A DNA stretch of 64,000 bases from Corallococcus coralloides DSM 2259 (GTDB taxonomy: Bacteria; Myxococcota; Myxococcia; Myxococcales; Myxococcaceae): the NCBI RefSeq assembly GCF_000255295.1, contig NC_017030.1, positions 4,588,001 to 4,652,000 of the forward strand. Reading direction: 5' to 3'. The notes beneath the pieces are model-generated. The model was given only the letters and a program-made list of their open reading frames with translations. It made no database searches and was not told the origin of the DNA. Positions 26,088-34,985 of the stretch are shown here, piece after piece (the stretch's first letter is position 1; every line of letters begins with the position of its first letter). A program made the position numbers and the translations under genes.

Positions 26088-26866
26088 ACGCGGACCCGCG
26101 AGACTTGATGGAGGCCGCCGCCGACGTGGCGCGCAAGGCCGGTGACGTGGCGCTGGACTTCTTCCGGCGCGGCATCGCCGTGGACACCAAGAGCGACGGC
26201 ACGCCCGTGACGGTGGCGGACCGCACCGCCGAGTGGACCGCTCGCGAATGGCTGGAGGCGCGCTTCCCCCAGGACGGCATCCTGGGCGAGGAGTTCGGCG
26301 AGTCCCGGCCGGGCGCGAAGCGCCGGTGGATATTGGATCCCATCGACGGCACGAAGACGTTCATCCGGGGCGTGCCGCTGTGGGGCACGCTGGTCGCGGT
26401 GGCGGAAGGGGAGACCATTCTCGCGGGCGCGGCCTACTTCCCGGCCGTGAACGAGCTGGTCGTCGCGTCGCCGGGCCTGGGCTGCTTCTGGAACGGCTCC
26501 GCGGCGCACGTGTCGGAGCAGGACTCGCTGGCGCAGGCCGTGGTGCTCGTCACCGATGAGCGCTTCCTCCAGAACCCCGCGAAGGGCGCGGCCTGGAAGG
26601 AGCTGTCCCGGCAGGCGTCCCTCTCCCGCACGTGGGGGGACTGCTACGGCTATCTCCTCGTCGCCACCGGCCGCGCGGAGGTCATGGTGGACGAAGGCCT
26701 GTCGCCCTGGGACGCGGCGGCCCTGCAGCCCATCATCGAGGAGGCGGGCGGCGTCTTCACCGACTGGAAGGGCACTCGCACGGCGTTCGGCGGTGACGGC
26801 ATCGCCACCAACGCGGCGCTGTCGCAGCGCGTGCGCGAGCTGCTGCGCACGGGAGTCCAGCCATGA
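26084..26866 (+). CDS. hisN: Histidinol-phosphatase HisN (inositol monophosphatase family)
   Basis: The 260-residue protein belongs to the metal-dependent inositol monophosphatase family. Motifs are [28 protein letters not shown] (metal-binding DPIDGT) and [18 protein letters not shown] (WDxAA). Its position inside the his operon, overlapping hisF and hisIE by 4 bases each, indicates the histidinol-phosphate phosphatase step, as described for HisN of actinobacteria and several other groups. This complements the lack of a phosphatase domain in hisB. Activity on other sugar phosphates cannot be excluded. Confidence 0.92.
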   Translation: MNADPRDLMEAAADVARKAGDVALDFFRRGIAVDTKSDGTPVTVADRTAEWTAREWLEARFPQDGILGEEFGESRPGAKRRWILDPIDGTKTFIRGVPLWGTLVAVAEGETILAGAAYFPAVNELVVASPGLGCFWNGSAAHVSEQDSLAQAVVLVTDERFLQNPAKGAAWKELSRQASLSRTWGDCYGYLLVATGRAEVMVDEGLSPWDAAALQPIIEEAGGVFTDWKGTRTAFGGDGIATNAALSQRVRELLRTGVQP

Positions 26867-27480
26867 CGTTGGAGCTCTCCAGGCTCGACTTCGACAAGGG
26901 CCAGGGACTGGTGACGGTGGTGACGCAGGACGCGAGCACCGGCGACGTGCTGATGGTGGCGCACGCAGACCGCGAGGCGCTGGAGCGCACGCTCGCCACG
27001 GGCGAGATGCACTACCGCTCCCGCACGCGCGGCCTCTGGCACAAGGGCGCCACCAGCGGGAACACCCAGAAGGTCGTCTCCCTCACCGCGGACTGCGACG
27101 GAGACGCGGTGCTCGCACGCGTGCGCAAGGCCGGCCCCGCGTGCCACACCGGCGAGGAGACGTGCTTCGGCGAGGGCCGCTGGGACGCGCTCGCGCACCT
27201 GGACGCGACGCTCTCCGCCCGCGCGGCCGGCTCCCAACCCGAAGGCGCGAAGCCCAGCTACACCCGGCGCCTCCTGGAGGACCGGAACCTGCGCCTGAAG
27301 AAGGTGGGGGAGGAGGCCGCGGAGCTCGTCACCGCCTGCGCGGACGCGGACACGCACCGGGCCGCGGAAGAGGCCGCCGACGTGCTCTTCCACGCGCTCG
27401 TCGCGGTGCGGGCCCTGGGCGTGACGCTGGACGATGTGAAGGCCGTCCTCGCCGCCCGCGCACGTCCAAAATCACCCTGA
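26863..27480 (+). CDS. hisIE: Bifunctional phosphoribosyl-AMP cyclohydrolase / phosphoribosyl-ATP pyrophosphatase HisIE
   Basis: HisIE performs the second and third steps of the pathway. In the 205-residue protein the N-terminal cyclohydrolase (about 1-115) shows [20 protein letters not shown] and the zinc/magnesium site region [14 protein letters not shown] and [11 protein letters not shown]. The C-terminal pyrophosphatase (about 118-205) shows [20 protein letters not shown] and the E-x-x-D helix [18 protein letters not shown]. It is the last gene of the operon, overlapping hisN by four bases. No obvious terminator follows. Confidence 0.95.
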   Translation: MTLELSRLDFDKGQGLVTVVTQDASTGDVLMVAHADREALERTLATGEMHYRSRTRGLWHKGATSGNTQKVVSLTADCDGDAVLARVRKAGPACHTGEETCFGEGRWDALAHLDATLSARAAGSQPEGAKPSYTRRLLEDRNLRLKKVGEEAAELVTACADADTHRAAEEAADVLFHALVAVRALGVTLDDVKAVLAARARPKSP

Positions 27481-27708
27481 ACTCCCCGGATAGCCCGGCG
27501 TGTCGGTTGCGACCCAGGCGGAGTTGTCCAGCTGCACTGCATCCTCACAGCGTGGCTGGCACACAGGCGCGCCAAAGGTGCATGGGTGTGTCCGCTACTC
27601 TTCAACCGCCTTTGTGATCCTGGTACAGATTCCGCCCTGCGACACGGGCCGTGCCCGACGAAGCGGCCCCGTCGTCATCAGCGTTAGCGTTCGCATCCCG
27701 GAGGCTTC

Positions 27709-28152
27709 GTGTCTGCCACGTACCAATCCGAACTCATCGACCGCGTCCTGTTCTCGCGGTGGCACAACCCGCCGACGAAGGACGATGTCCAGGCCATCAT
27801 GGCGCAGATGGAGGACGCGACGCAGCGGCTGGGGCAGAACGTGCTCTACATCGCGTCCATCAGCCCCAAGGCGAAGGTTCCCGACGCGACCGAGCGCGCG
27901 CACCTGAACCAGATGGTCGCCGAGGGCCGCCGCTACTGTGAGCAGTCCTGGCTCGTGTACGAGGGCACGGACCTGCAGCACAACCTGCAGCGAGTCATCA
28001 TCTCGGGCGTGCTCATCCTCACGCGCACGTTCGACAACTACCTGTCGGTCGCCAAGTCGGCGGACGCAATCGTCAAGGACGTGTCCACCGCCCTGAAGAA
28101 GGACGCGTCCGGCATCTTCCGCCAGGCGCGCGACCGCGGCCTCATCGCCTGA
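27709..28152 (+). CDS. Uncharacterised cytoplasmic protein, STAS-like in appearance
   Basis: The gene starts with GTG at 27709, preceded at close range by GGAGG, and encodes 147 residues without a signal or membrane segment. The pattern of alternating strands and helices (DRVLFSRWHNPPTKDDVQAI, NVLYIASISPKAKVPD, RVIISGVLILTRTFDNYLSV) suggests a small alpha/beta domain such as the STAS-like/SpoIIAA-like folds seen in many myxobacterial proteins, but I cannot assign a family. It stands alone, 228 bases after the his operon and convergent to the next gene. Confidence 0.75.
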   Translation: MSATYQSELIDRVLFSRWHNPPTKDDVQAIMAQMEDATQRLGQNVLYIASISPKAKVPDATERAHLNQMVAEGRRYCEQSWLVYEGTDLQHNLQRVIISGVLILTRTFDNYLSVAKSADAIVKDVSTALKKDASGIFRQARDRGLIA

Positions 28153-28168
28153 AGACCCACGCGGGCGA

Positions 28169-28187
28169 CGTCGGAGCCCCTCCGACG
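28169..28187. terminator. Hairpin between convergent genes
   Basis: CGTCGGAG (28169-28176) and CTCCGACG (28180-28187) form an 8-bp perfect stem with a CCC loop, 17 bases after the stop of the 147-residue gene and 24 bases before the convergent stop. No T-run follows in either direction, so it may be a weak or Rho-assisted terminator. Confidence 0.4.
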
Positions 28188-28211
28188 CCGCGTGCGTGAT
28201 GGCGCCCGTGT

Positions 28212-29339
28212 CTACCGGGCGCCGATGATCTCCAGCTCCTTCAGCTCCACCCCCGGCCGCTCCGGAAGGACGCTCACCGCGTCCACGTCGAGCAGGGGGA
28301 CCCCGGGCTTGCAGATCTCCCACCTGCCCGTGCCGTGGAAGCGGCAGACGGTGGGATCCACGAAGAAGCCCTTGCCCCCCGGCTGCGCGTGCCCCACGCC
28401 GTCCGGCGCGCGGACGTGTGCCCGCAGGGAGCCCGGCCCCGTGGCCCGCACCTGGAAGGACACCACATACTTCAGCGACGGCGCGTACCCCAGCCGCAGC
28501 GCGGCGTCCGTGCCCGCGTCCGCCATGGGCAGCTTCACCCCGGACAGCTCGTCCCGGTCGAACGCGCGGAAGGCATCTCCGGGCCCCGTCGGCTGATCCG
28601 GCTCGATGGGCTTCGTCTCCACCGCGTCCGCCCTGTTCAGCGTCGCCAGCATGGGCGCCCGCTGGGCCTGATGCACCGCCGCCGCGTTCAGGAGCGGCGC
28701 GGGCAACTGCCCCGTCTTCACGCACGTGGGCGCCAGCGCCTCCGTGAGCGCCAGCAGCTGCGGCTCCACCTCCGGCCCCGTCACGGCCGCGGGGCCCACG
28801 GCCTGGCGCGCGAGCTCCTGGCAGGCCGCGCCCAGGGCGGGCCCCGCGTGCTCCAGGCTCCAGCTTGCCTCCTGGAGGGGCGGGTTCTCCCGGCGCGCGG
28901 CCTCCTGCAACGCACGTGTGACGGCCTGGCCGCAGGGATTGTCAGCGGGCGCACACCGCTCGCACAGGGTGGCGAGCAGCTCGCGGGGCAGGTCGTCCTT
29001 CGCCGTGAGGGGCGCGCGGGAGGCCAGGGCAGGGCCCCGGGCGCAGGCGGCCGCGGGAGGCGTGGGGCAGTCGCCGAGCTGGCGGCGTGCGTCACTCCAG
29101 GCCGTGCCCGCGTCCCCTCCGGTGCCTCCGTCGCTCTGGAGGAGGTCCCCCAGGACGGCGTCCAGGCCCCGGCACGCGGCGGGGCCCAGGTCGGGCGGGG
29201 TGATCTTCACAGGGGCCGCGCCCGGCGCCTTCCCGGGGGCCGGAGCGGGCGGGGCTTGATGCGACACGTAATAGAGGCGCGCGAACGCCAGCAGCGCTAC
29301 TAGCATCAAGAGAAGCGTGTGGAGCGGGAAGCGACGCAC
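28212..29339 (-). CDS. Uncharacterised membrane-anchored periplasmic protein
   Basis: The start at GTG 29339 is set by AAGGAG seven bases upstream; an ATG at 29396 is possible but has no such site. The 375-residue product begins VRRFPLHTLLLMLVALLAFA, a single N-terminal membrane anchor, followed by a Pro/Ala linker. The main part is helical and contains paired Cys (PAACRG, GDCPTPPAAACARG, LCERCAPADNPC, GAACQELA), suggesting disulfides outside the cytoplasm. The C-terminal 130 residues look beta-rich (KYVVSFQVRATGPGSLRAHV, CRFHGTGRWEICKPGVPLLD), like a carbohydrate-binding or jelly-roll module. No family is recognised. It is divergent from lpdA. Confidence 0.78.
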   Translation of the reverse strand: MRRFPLHTLLLMLVALLAFARLYYVSHQAPPAPAPGKAPGAAPVKITPPDLGPAACRGLDAVLGDLLQSDGGTGGDAGTAWSDARRQLGDCPTPPAAACARGPALASRAPLTAKDDLPRELLATLCERCAPADNPCGQAVTRALQEAARRENPPLQEASWSLEHAGPALGAACQELARQAVGPAAVTGPEVEPQLLALTEALAPTCVKTGQLPAPLLNAAAVHQAQRAPMLATLNRADAVETKPIEPDQPTGPGDAFRAFDRDELSGVKLPMADAGTDAALRLGYAPSLKYVVSFQVRATGPGSLRAHVRAPDGVGHAQPGGKGFFVDPTVCRFHGTGRWEICKPGVPLLDVDAVSVLPERPGVELKELEIIGAR

Positions 29340-29420
29340 GAGCAAACTCCTTGATTCCGACCGGGACCGGGGGTTATCAGCGCCCGCGAGTTCCATCCGC
29401 AAAAATGACCGGAGGCGTGT

Positions 29421-30818
29421 GTGGCTGAGACTTTCGACGTGGTGATCATCGGCTCGGGTCCTGGCGGCTATGTGGGCGCCATCCGCGCGGCCCAGCTCGG
29501 GCTGAAGACGGCCATCATCGAAAAGGACAAGCGCCTGGGTGGCACGTGTCTGCACCGCGGCTGCATCCCCACCAAGTCGCTCCTGTGGACGGCGTCGCTC
29601 TTCCACCACATCAAGGAGTCGTCCGACTTCGGCATCGACGTGGCGAACCCGACCGTGAACTGGGCCAACGCCCAGAAGCACAAGGACAAGGTCGTCACGA
29701 AGGGTGCCAACGGCATCGACTTCCTGATGAAGAAGAACAAGATCACCGTGGTGAAGGGCCACGGCCGCATTGCCGGCAAGGGCAAGGTGGAGGTCACGGC
29801 GGAGGACGGCTCCAAGCAGACCCTGGAGACGAAGAACATCATCATCGCCACGGGCTCAGTGCCCAAGTCCCTGCCGAACGTGGCGGTGGACCACAAGCGG
29901 GTGATGAACAGTGACTCCATCCTGACCATCGACCGCATCCCCAAGAGCATCATCGTCCTGGGCGCGGGCGCGGTGGGCTGCGAGTTCGCCTCCGTGTTCA
30001 ACCACGTGGGCAGCAAGACGGCCATCGTGGAGTACATGCCCGCGCTGCTCCCCATCGAGGACGCGGACATCTCCAAGGAGCTGGACAAGATCTTCCGCCG
30101 CCGCGGCATCGACGTGCACACGGGCTCCGCGGTGCAGAAGGTGGAGCACACGGCGGACGGCGTGCGCGTCACCATGAAGGTGGGCGAGGAGACCAAGACG
30201 CTGGAGGCCGAGATCCTCCTGTCGGCGGTGGGCCGCGCGCCCGTCACCGAGGACGTGGGCCTCAACAAGACGTCCATCCAGGTGGACCGCGGCTTCATCA
30301 AGGTCGACACGCTGTGCCGCACCAGCGAGCCCAACGTCTACGCCATTGGCGACGTCATCCCCACGCCGATGCTGGCGCACATGGCCTCCGCCGAGTGCGT
30401 GATGGTGGTGGAGCACATCGCCGGGAAGAACCCCGCGCCCATCAACTACGACCTGACCCCGTCCGCCACGTACTGCTACCCCGAGGTGGCGTCCGTGGGC
30501 CTCACGGAGAAGAAGGCCAAGGAGCGCGGCTACGACGTGAAGGTGGGCATCGCCCCCTTCGGCGCCGTCACCAAGTCGGCCATCTCCAACGAGTCGGTCG
30601 GCCTCATCAAGATCGTCTCCGACAAGAAGTACGACGAGGTGCTGGGCATCCACATCATCGGGCCGCACGCCACGGAGCTGCTCGCCGAGGCCTGCGTCGC
30701 GATGAAGCTGGAGATCACCACCGAGGAGCTGGCCCACACCATCCACGCGCACCCGACGCTCTCCGAAATCATGCACGAGGGCGCCGAGGCCACGCTGGGT
30801 CACCCGCTGCACTTCTAG
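29421..30818 (+). CDS. lpdA: Dihydrolipoyl dehydrogenase (E3)
   Basis: The gene starts with GTG at 29421 with GGAGG upstream. The 465-residue flavoprotein reoxidises dihydrolipoyl groups of 2-oxoacid dehydrogenase and glycine cleavage complexes. FAD-binding VVIIGSGPGGYVGAIRAAQL is at the N-terminus, the redox disulfide is CLHRGC (Cys 43 and 48), the NAD site is IIVLGAGAVGCEFASVFNHV, and the C-terminal TIHAHPTLSEIMHEGAEATL carries the catalytic His-Glu pair. A lipoylated E2 and lipA/lipB are encoded 17-22 kb to the right. The 3' end overlaps the convergent WYL gene by four bases. Confidence 0.96.
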   Translation: MAETFDVVIIGSGPGGYVGAIRAAQLGLKTAIIEKDKRLGGTCLHRGCIPTKSLLWTASLFHHIKESSDFGIDVANPTVNWANAQKHKDKVVTKGANGIDFLMKKNKITVVKGHGRIAGKGKVEVTAEDGSKQTLETKNIIIATGSVPKSLPNVAVDHKRVMNSDSILTIDRIPKSIIVLGAGAVGCEFASVFNHVGSKTAIVEYMPALLPIEDADISKELDKIFRRRGIDVHTGSAVQKVEHTADGVRVTMKVGEETKTLEAEILLSAVGRAPVTEDVGLNKTSIQVDRGFIKVDTLCRTSEPNVYAIGDVIPTPMLAHMASAECVMVVEHIAGKNPAPINYDLTPSATYCYPEVASVGLTEKKAKERGYDVKVGIAPFGAVTKSAISNESVGLIKIVSDKKYDEVLGIHIIGPHATELLAEACVAMKLEITTEELAHTIHAHPTLSEIMHEGAEATLGHPLHF

Positions 30819-31813
30819 CGGGCGCGGCGGCCCGGCCTCTTCTGGCCGGGCCCGCCGTAGAGCGCCGACAGTGAGGCCGCCAGCGCGGCCAGCCGTTGGC
30901 GCAGCGCTTCCGGGGCGAGCACCTCCACGCCCGCCCCGATTTCGCACAGCTGGGAGACCGCGATGGACTCCCGCTCGAAGTCCAGCGTCACCTTCCGCTT
31001 CCCACCGCGTGCCGCGGGCGCCTTGTCGATGCGCTCACCGTCGGCCGGGGGACGCATCCTCCGCAGCGCCGCTTCCCCTTCCTGCGTGCAGGAGAGCGTG
31101 ACCTCGTAGCGGGGGCGCTCGGTGGCGAACTTCGCGCACCAGTCCTTCCAGAACGCGGGCAGGTCGAAGCCCTGCGGGCGGGTGAAGCCCTGGGGGGAAA
31201 GCCGCACGTCGCCAATGCGCCCGCCCCGGAAGACGCGCGGGCCCTTGTCCGTCCCCGCGACGAGGTACCAGCGGTCCGCCTTGATCACGAGCCCGTAGGG
31301 GTCCACCGTCCGGCGGGAGCGGGCGCCGTCGAAGTCCTGGTAGCTCAGCGACACGCGGCGGTCCTGCCAGGCTGCGTCGCGCAGCTTGCCCAGGTGCGGC
31401 AGGGGCTCGCGGCCGGTGAACCAGCCGGAGGCGTCCACGTGCAGCCGCTGGCGCGCGTGCTCCAGCGCCGGCTGCTGGAGGGTGGGGAGGGCCGCGGCCA
31501 GCTTCACCAGTCCCGTGCGCAGCGGCCCGGACAGGCCCAGGTCGTCCAGGGCTCCCGGGGCGCCCACGGTGGCCAGGGCCTGGAGCTCCGGGCGGGTGAG
31601 GCCGGTGAGCTGCGTGCGCCAGCCCTCCATCAGGGCCACGCCGCCGGTGGCGCCGCGGGTGGCGTAGACGGGGACGCCCGCGGTGGAGAGGGCGTCCAGG
31701 TCCCGGTGCACGGTGCGGCTGGAGACCTGGAGCTCGCGCGCCAGCTCGCCCACGGTGCTGCGAGAGCGCGCCTGGAGGCGCATCAACAGGTGGACGAGGC
31801 GATCCGCGCGCAT
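30815..31813 (-). CDS. WYL-domain transcriptional regulator (YafY/DeoR-like)
   Basis: The start MRADRLVHLLMRLQARS at 31813 opens directly with the winged helix; the open frame continues 14 residues upstream without support. The 332-residue protein has an N-terminal HTH_11 (TVGELARELQVSSRTVHRDL) and a WYL region (RRTVDPYGLVIKADRWYLVA, FRGGRIGDVRL) with a C-terminal WCX extension. Such regulators often sense a small nucleotide-like ligand or single-stranded DNA and commonly act on a divergent gene. Here that is the SDR gene starting 102 bases away. The last codons contain a GC-rich hairpin that may terminate lpdA. Confidence 0.92.
   Translation of the reverse strand: MRADRLVHLLMRLQARSRSTVGELARELQVSSRTVHRDLDALSTAGVPVYATRGATGGVALMEGWRTQLTGLTRPELQALATVGAPGALDDLGLSGPLRTGLVKLAAALPTLQQPALEHARQRLHVDASGWFTGREPLPHLGKLRDAAWQDRRVSLSYQDFDGARSRRTVDPYGLVIKADRWYLVAGTDKGPRVFRGGRIGDVRLSPQGFTRPQGFDLPAFWKDWCAKFATERPRYEVTLSCTQEGEAALRRMRPPADGERIDKAPAARGGKRKVTLDFERESIAVSQLCEIGAGVEVLAPEALRQRLAALAASLSALYGGPGQKRPGRRAR
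30826..30856. terminator. GC-rich hairpin shared by lpdA and the WYL gene
   Basis: CCCGGCC (30831-30837) and GGCCGGG (30844-30850) pair around TCTTCT, extended outward by GGCGG/CCGCC with one bulged base. It lies 12 bases beyond the lpdA stop and within the last codons of the WYL gene. It has no strong T-run on the lpdA side. Confidence 0.5.
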
Positions 31814-31915
31814 GGGCCCTCTGGGTTTCGGGAGAGGTGCAGCCTGGGCCGGCAATCATGACAGGGGTTGTCAGGATTGGGGATGCAGGGTGGCGCGTGA
31901 AAGGGGAGCACTGAC

Positions 31916-32872
31916 ATGAAGCCACTCGAAGGACAGGTGGCCCTGGTCGCGGGAGCGACGCGGGGCGCGGGCCGGGGAATCGCGACGATGCTGGGAGCGG
32001 CGGGGGCCACGGTGTACTGCACCGGGCGCAGCGTAAGGGGTGGGCTTGCGAGCGGAGCCTCGCGGCCGGAGACGATTGAAGAGACGGCGGAGCAGGTGAC
32101 GGCGCTGGGCGGGAAGGGCATCGCGGTGCGGGTGGACCACACCGTGGAGGAGGAGGTGGAGGCGCTGTGTCAGCGCATCCGCGCGGAGGCCGGGAAGCTG
32201 GACGTGCTGGTCAACGACATCTGGGGCGGGGAGACGCTGCACGAACTGGGGCTGCCGTTCTGGAAGCAGTCTCCGGCGAAGGCGCGGCTGATGTTCGACC
32301 GCGCCGTGTACACGCACGTGGTCACCAGCCGCTACGCGGTGCCGCTGATGCTGGAGCGCGACCGGGGGCTCATCGTGGAGGTGACGGATGGAGACTCGTT
32401 CGGCTACCGGGGCGGCGTCTCGTACGACGTGACGAAGATGGCGGTCATCCGGCTGGCCTTCGCGATGTCGAGGGACCTGCGCCGCACGAACATCACGGCG
32501 CTGGCGGTGACGCCGGGGTTCCTGCGCTCCGAGGAGATGCTGGATGGCTTCGGGGTGAAGGAGGCGAACTGGCGCGACGCGGTGAAGAACGTCCCGGACT
32601 TCATCGCGTCGGAGACGCCGTCGTATGTGGGCCGCGGGGTGGCGGCGCTCGCGGCGGATCCGAACGTCCACCGCAGGGCGGGGCGCGTGGTCGCGTCGTG
32701 GACCCTGGCGCGCGAGTACGGGTTCACAGACCTGGATGGCTCGCAGCCGCACTGGGCGGATTACTTCGAGCGGACGTATGGGAAGCCGTACACGGTCGCG
32801 GATGAGGCCGCCTATGCGTCATGGCTTGGCGGCTCCATCGAGATTGTCTGCCCGGACTGGCCGAAATACTGA
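31916..32872 (+). CDS. Short-chain dehydrogenase/reductase (SDR)
   Basis: This 318-residue oxidoreductase of the Rossmann type starts at ATG 31916 after AAGGGGAG. The cofactor loop is VAGATRGAGRGIATMLGAAG, with an Arg-containing stretch (TGRSVRG) that suggests NADP(H). The usual NNxG is replaced by VNDIWGGE, and the catalytic pair is in GVSYDVTKMAVIRLAF (Tyr and Lys). The substrate is unknown. It is divergent from the WYL regulator, a frequent arrangement for an SDR and its controller. Confidence 0.9.
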   Translation: MKPLEGQVALVAGATRGAGRGIATMLGAAGATVYCTGRSVRGGLASGASRPETIEETAEQVTALGGKGIAVRVDHTVEEEVEALCQRIRAEAGKLDVLVNDIWGGETLHELGLPFWKQSPAKARLMFDRAVYTHVVTSRYAVPLMLERDRGLIVEVTDGDSFGYRGGVSYDVTKMAVIRLAFAMSRDLRRTNITALAVTPGFLRSEEMLDGFGVKEANWRDAVKNVPDFIASETPSYVGRGVAALAADPNVHRRAGRVVASWTLAREYGFTDLDGSQPHWADYFERTYGKPYTVADEAAYASWLGGSIEIVCPDWPKY

Positions 32873-32936
32873 CCGTGCACGGCCCATCCCCGGCGGCCGG
32901 GCGAAGCGCTATGGTCTGACGCGAGAGGTCGCGAAC

Positions 32937-34562
32937 ATGGCCAAGGGGCACCGCAGGAACGACGAGCCGGATCGGATCGACGAGACCCGGGTCGCACCGT
33001 TGGACGACGACCTGGACGAGACGGACGAGGTCCGCACCGAGCAGACCCAGGTGCCGCCCGCGGTGCAGCGCGACGCCGCGGAGGCAGCCCGTTCCTCCGC
33101 GGCGACTCCCGGCCGGAAGTCCTGGGGCAACCAGGCGCGGACCGCGCCCCCCACGAGTGCGGCCCCGCGCGCACCTGAGTTCACGGGCCTGGAGACGCGG
33201 ATGACGCCGCCTCCCGTTCCCGACGATGACCTGGTCCTGGAGACCCGCGTGGATGGGCTGTCGCCCCCGCCACCGCCTCCAGGCCCGGGCGCGTGGGAGG
33301 AGGAAGACGACGCTGCGTTCGCTGCTCCGGCGACCACCGCGCGTCCGTCGCGTGAGGGCGAGGGTGCCAGGCAGGGGCGCACGGGAGAGGGTGGTCGCCC
33401 ACCGCGTGGAGGCGCCCGCGAGAACGGGCAGGGCGCTCCAGAGGCCGTGCGCCCCGGTCGCGCGGTGACGCGCGAAGAAGGCCAGGACCTTCCGGAGATC
33501 GTCCGTCCCAATCGCGGTGGTGGCTCGCGCGACGAAGGCCAGGGCCTTGCGGAGAACGCACGCTCGGGCCGTGGCGGCTCGCGCGAAGAAGGGCAGGGTC
33601 TTCCTGAGAACGCACGTTCGGGCCGTGGCGGCTCACGCGACGAAGGCCAGGGCCTTGCTGAGAACGCACGCTCGGGTCGTGGTGGCTCGCGTGACGAAGG
33701 TCAGGGCCTTCCGGAGATCATCCGCCCGAGTCGCGGCGGTGCTCGCGAAGAAGGCCAGGGCCTTCCGGAGATCGCCCGCCCTCCCCGAGGAGCGGGCTCC
33801 GCTCGTGGCGGTGCGCGCGAAGAGGGCCAGGGCCTTCCTGAAATCGCCCGCCTGGGCCGTGACGGCGCGAAGCAGGGGGAGGGCTTCGAGCTGCCGGAGA
33901 TCATCCGCGCGGGCCGTGGCGCCGAGCTGGACGGCAGCTCTTCCGAGCCTCCTCGCAAGGCCAGCCGGCCGGAGCCGATGATCTTCGCTCCACTCCCGTC
34001 CGCGCAGGCGGCGAGCCAGTCCGAAGCGACGCCCGAGCTGCGCACGATGTTCGCCACCCACTCCGCGCTGCTCGCGGAGCGCCTCAAGGCCGAGCTCCAG
34101 CACAAGATCTACGGCCGCTCCCCGCACCGCATCCTCCGCGTGGACGAACCCGAAGGCCCCAGCACCGCGGGCGGCAAGCAGGCCCGTCAGGCCATCTCGC
34201 TCGTGGACCGCAAGGGGAGCGCCCCCGCGCTCGTCGCGGGCTGGGTGGACGTGGCCAAGGGACAGGCCTCGCTGCGCAACCACGAGGCCGTGGCCAAGCG
34301 CTACGAGTTCCAGCACGGCACGCCGCTGGAGCTGGTCCCGGAGGAGTACGAGAAGTTCCTCACCGACGTGGACGAAGTGCTGCGCACCGCCGCCATCCAG
34401 GTCCGCATCCTCGTGCCGGACGAATCCGCGCCCACGCGCGCCACCGTCGGTCAGCAGGCACCGCGCGCCTCCGGCCTCGCCGTGCGCTGGGTGATGCTGC
34501 TCGTCATCGTGGCCTTCCTGCTGGGGCTCGGCGCAGGCGCCACGCTGCTCCGCGGCGGCTGA
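32937..34562 (+). CDS. Repeat-containing protein with C-terminal membrane anchor
   Basis: The start is chosen at ATG 32937 (MAKGHRRNDEPDRIDETRVA), because the frame upstream lies inside the SDR gene. The 541-residue protein has an acidic N-terminal part with ETRVA/ETRM/ETRVDG motifs, then nine imperfect 18-residue repeats of the form GGSRDEGQGLAENARSGR (about residues 158-327). A globular region follows (ATPELRTMFATHSALLAERL to about residue 500), and a single C-terminal membrane helix (VMLLVIVAFLLGLGAGATLL) ends in LRGG. It therefore looks tail-anchored with the bulk in the cytoplasm. No domain is recognised. ETR-type short motifs resemble phosphorylation sites bound by FHA domains, but this is speculative. 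Confidence 0.82.
   Translation: MAKGHRRNDEPDRIDETRVAPLDDDLDETDEVRTEQTQVPPAVQRDAAEAARSSAATPGRKSWGNQARTAPPTSAAPRAPEFTGLETRMTPPPVPDDDLVLETRVDGLSPPPPPPGPGAWEEEDDAAFAAPATTARPSREGEGARQGRTGEGGRPPRGGARENGQGAPEAVRPGRAVTREEGQDLPEIVRPNRGGGSRDEGQGLAENARSGRGGSREEGQGLPENARSGRGGSRDEGQGLAENARSGRGGSRDEGQGLPEIIRPSRGGAREEGQGLPEIARPPRGAGSARGGAREEGQGLPEIARLGRDGAKQGEGFELPEIIRAGRGAELDGSSSEPPRKASRPEPMIFAPLPSAQAASQSEATPELRTMFATHSALLAERLKAELQHKIYGRSPHRILRVDEPEGPSTAGGKQARQAISLVDRKGSAPALVAGWVDVAKGQASLRNHEAVAKRYEFQHGTPLELVPEEYEKFLTDVDEVLRTAAIQVRILVPDESAPTRATVGQQAPRASGLAVRWVMLLVIVAFLLGLGAGATLLRGG
33408..33918 (+). repeat. Nine tandem 54-base coding repeats
   Basis: The array encodes units GGARENGQGAPEAVRPGR through GGAREEGQGLPEIARLGR; most units are 54 bases and one carries an 18-base insertion. 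The central units (33519-33690) are nearly identical at DNA level, so recent unit duplication is likely. They are in frame within the membrane-anchored protein and are not a CRISPR array. Confidence 0.85.
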
Positions 34563-34668
34563 AGGCCCGTCACTGTCCGCTGAACGAAGGGGCGCTGCGC
34601 ACCGGTGCGATGGCCCGGCCGCCGCGCCCCTTCCACCTTGGTGTCTCCCCATCCGGCCGGAGGCACCC

Positions 34669-34881
34669 ATGGCGTCACCCCATCGCCGTCCGAAGTCCCA
34701 CTTGCGCAAGCTGCTGGGCGGCTGCGTCGTGTCCGTCGCGCGGGCCTTCGCCCCCACCTCCGTGCTCGCGGACGGTCCTCCGGTGATGGATGTCCGGCCG
34801 CGTTACGGACGCATTCCGGTCCCGGGCCGCGACTCTCAAGCGCTCGGAATCCGAGGTGCGGATCCACGCCTCGGTGGATGA
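34669..34881 (+). CDS. Small hypothetical protein
   Basis: This 70-codon frame has GGAGG six bases before its ATG and a high share of G/C at third positions, both in favour of coding. The product begins MASPHRRPKSHLRKLLGGCV with a moderately hydrophobic stretch ending VLADG that might be a signal, followed by a short polar tail rich in Arg and Gly. No family is recognised. It sits in the 423-base space between the repeat protein and the alpha-2-macroglobulin gene. I see nothing else in that space apart from short GC-rich hairpins. Confidence 0.45.
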   Translation: MASPHRRPKSHLRKLLGGCVVSVARAFAPTSVLADGPPVMDVRPRYGRIPVPGRDSQALGIRGADPRLGG

Positions 34882-34985
34882 CGCGGGAGTGACAGCGGGG
34901 CGGGGTGCCCCGTGGTACGGTGCTCGCGTCATTTTTCAGGGGGACATTCACGAGTGCCCGCCCTGGAAACCTCGTGAGCCCCACC

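Noticed and set aside
33408-33918. Regularly spaced repeats that look CRISPR-like at first sight
   Set aside because: The repeats are contiguous, 54 bases long, in frame and encode a regular peptide; there are no unique spacers and no cas genes.
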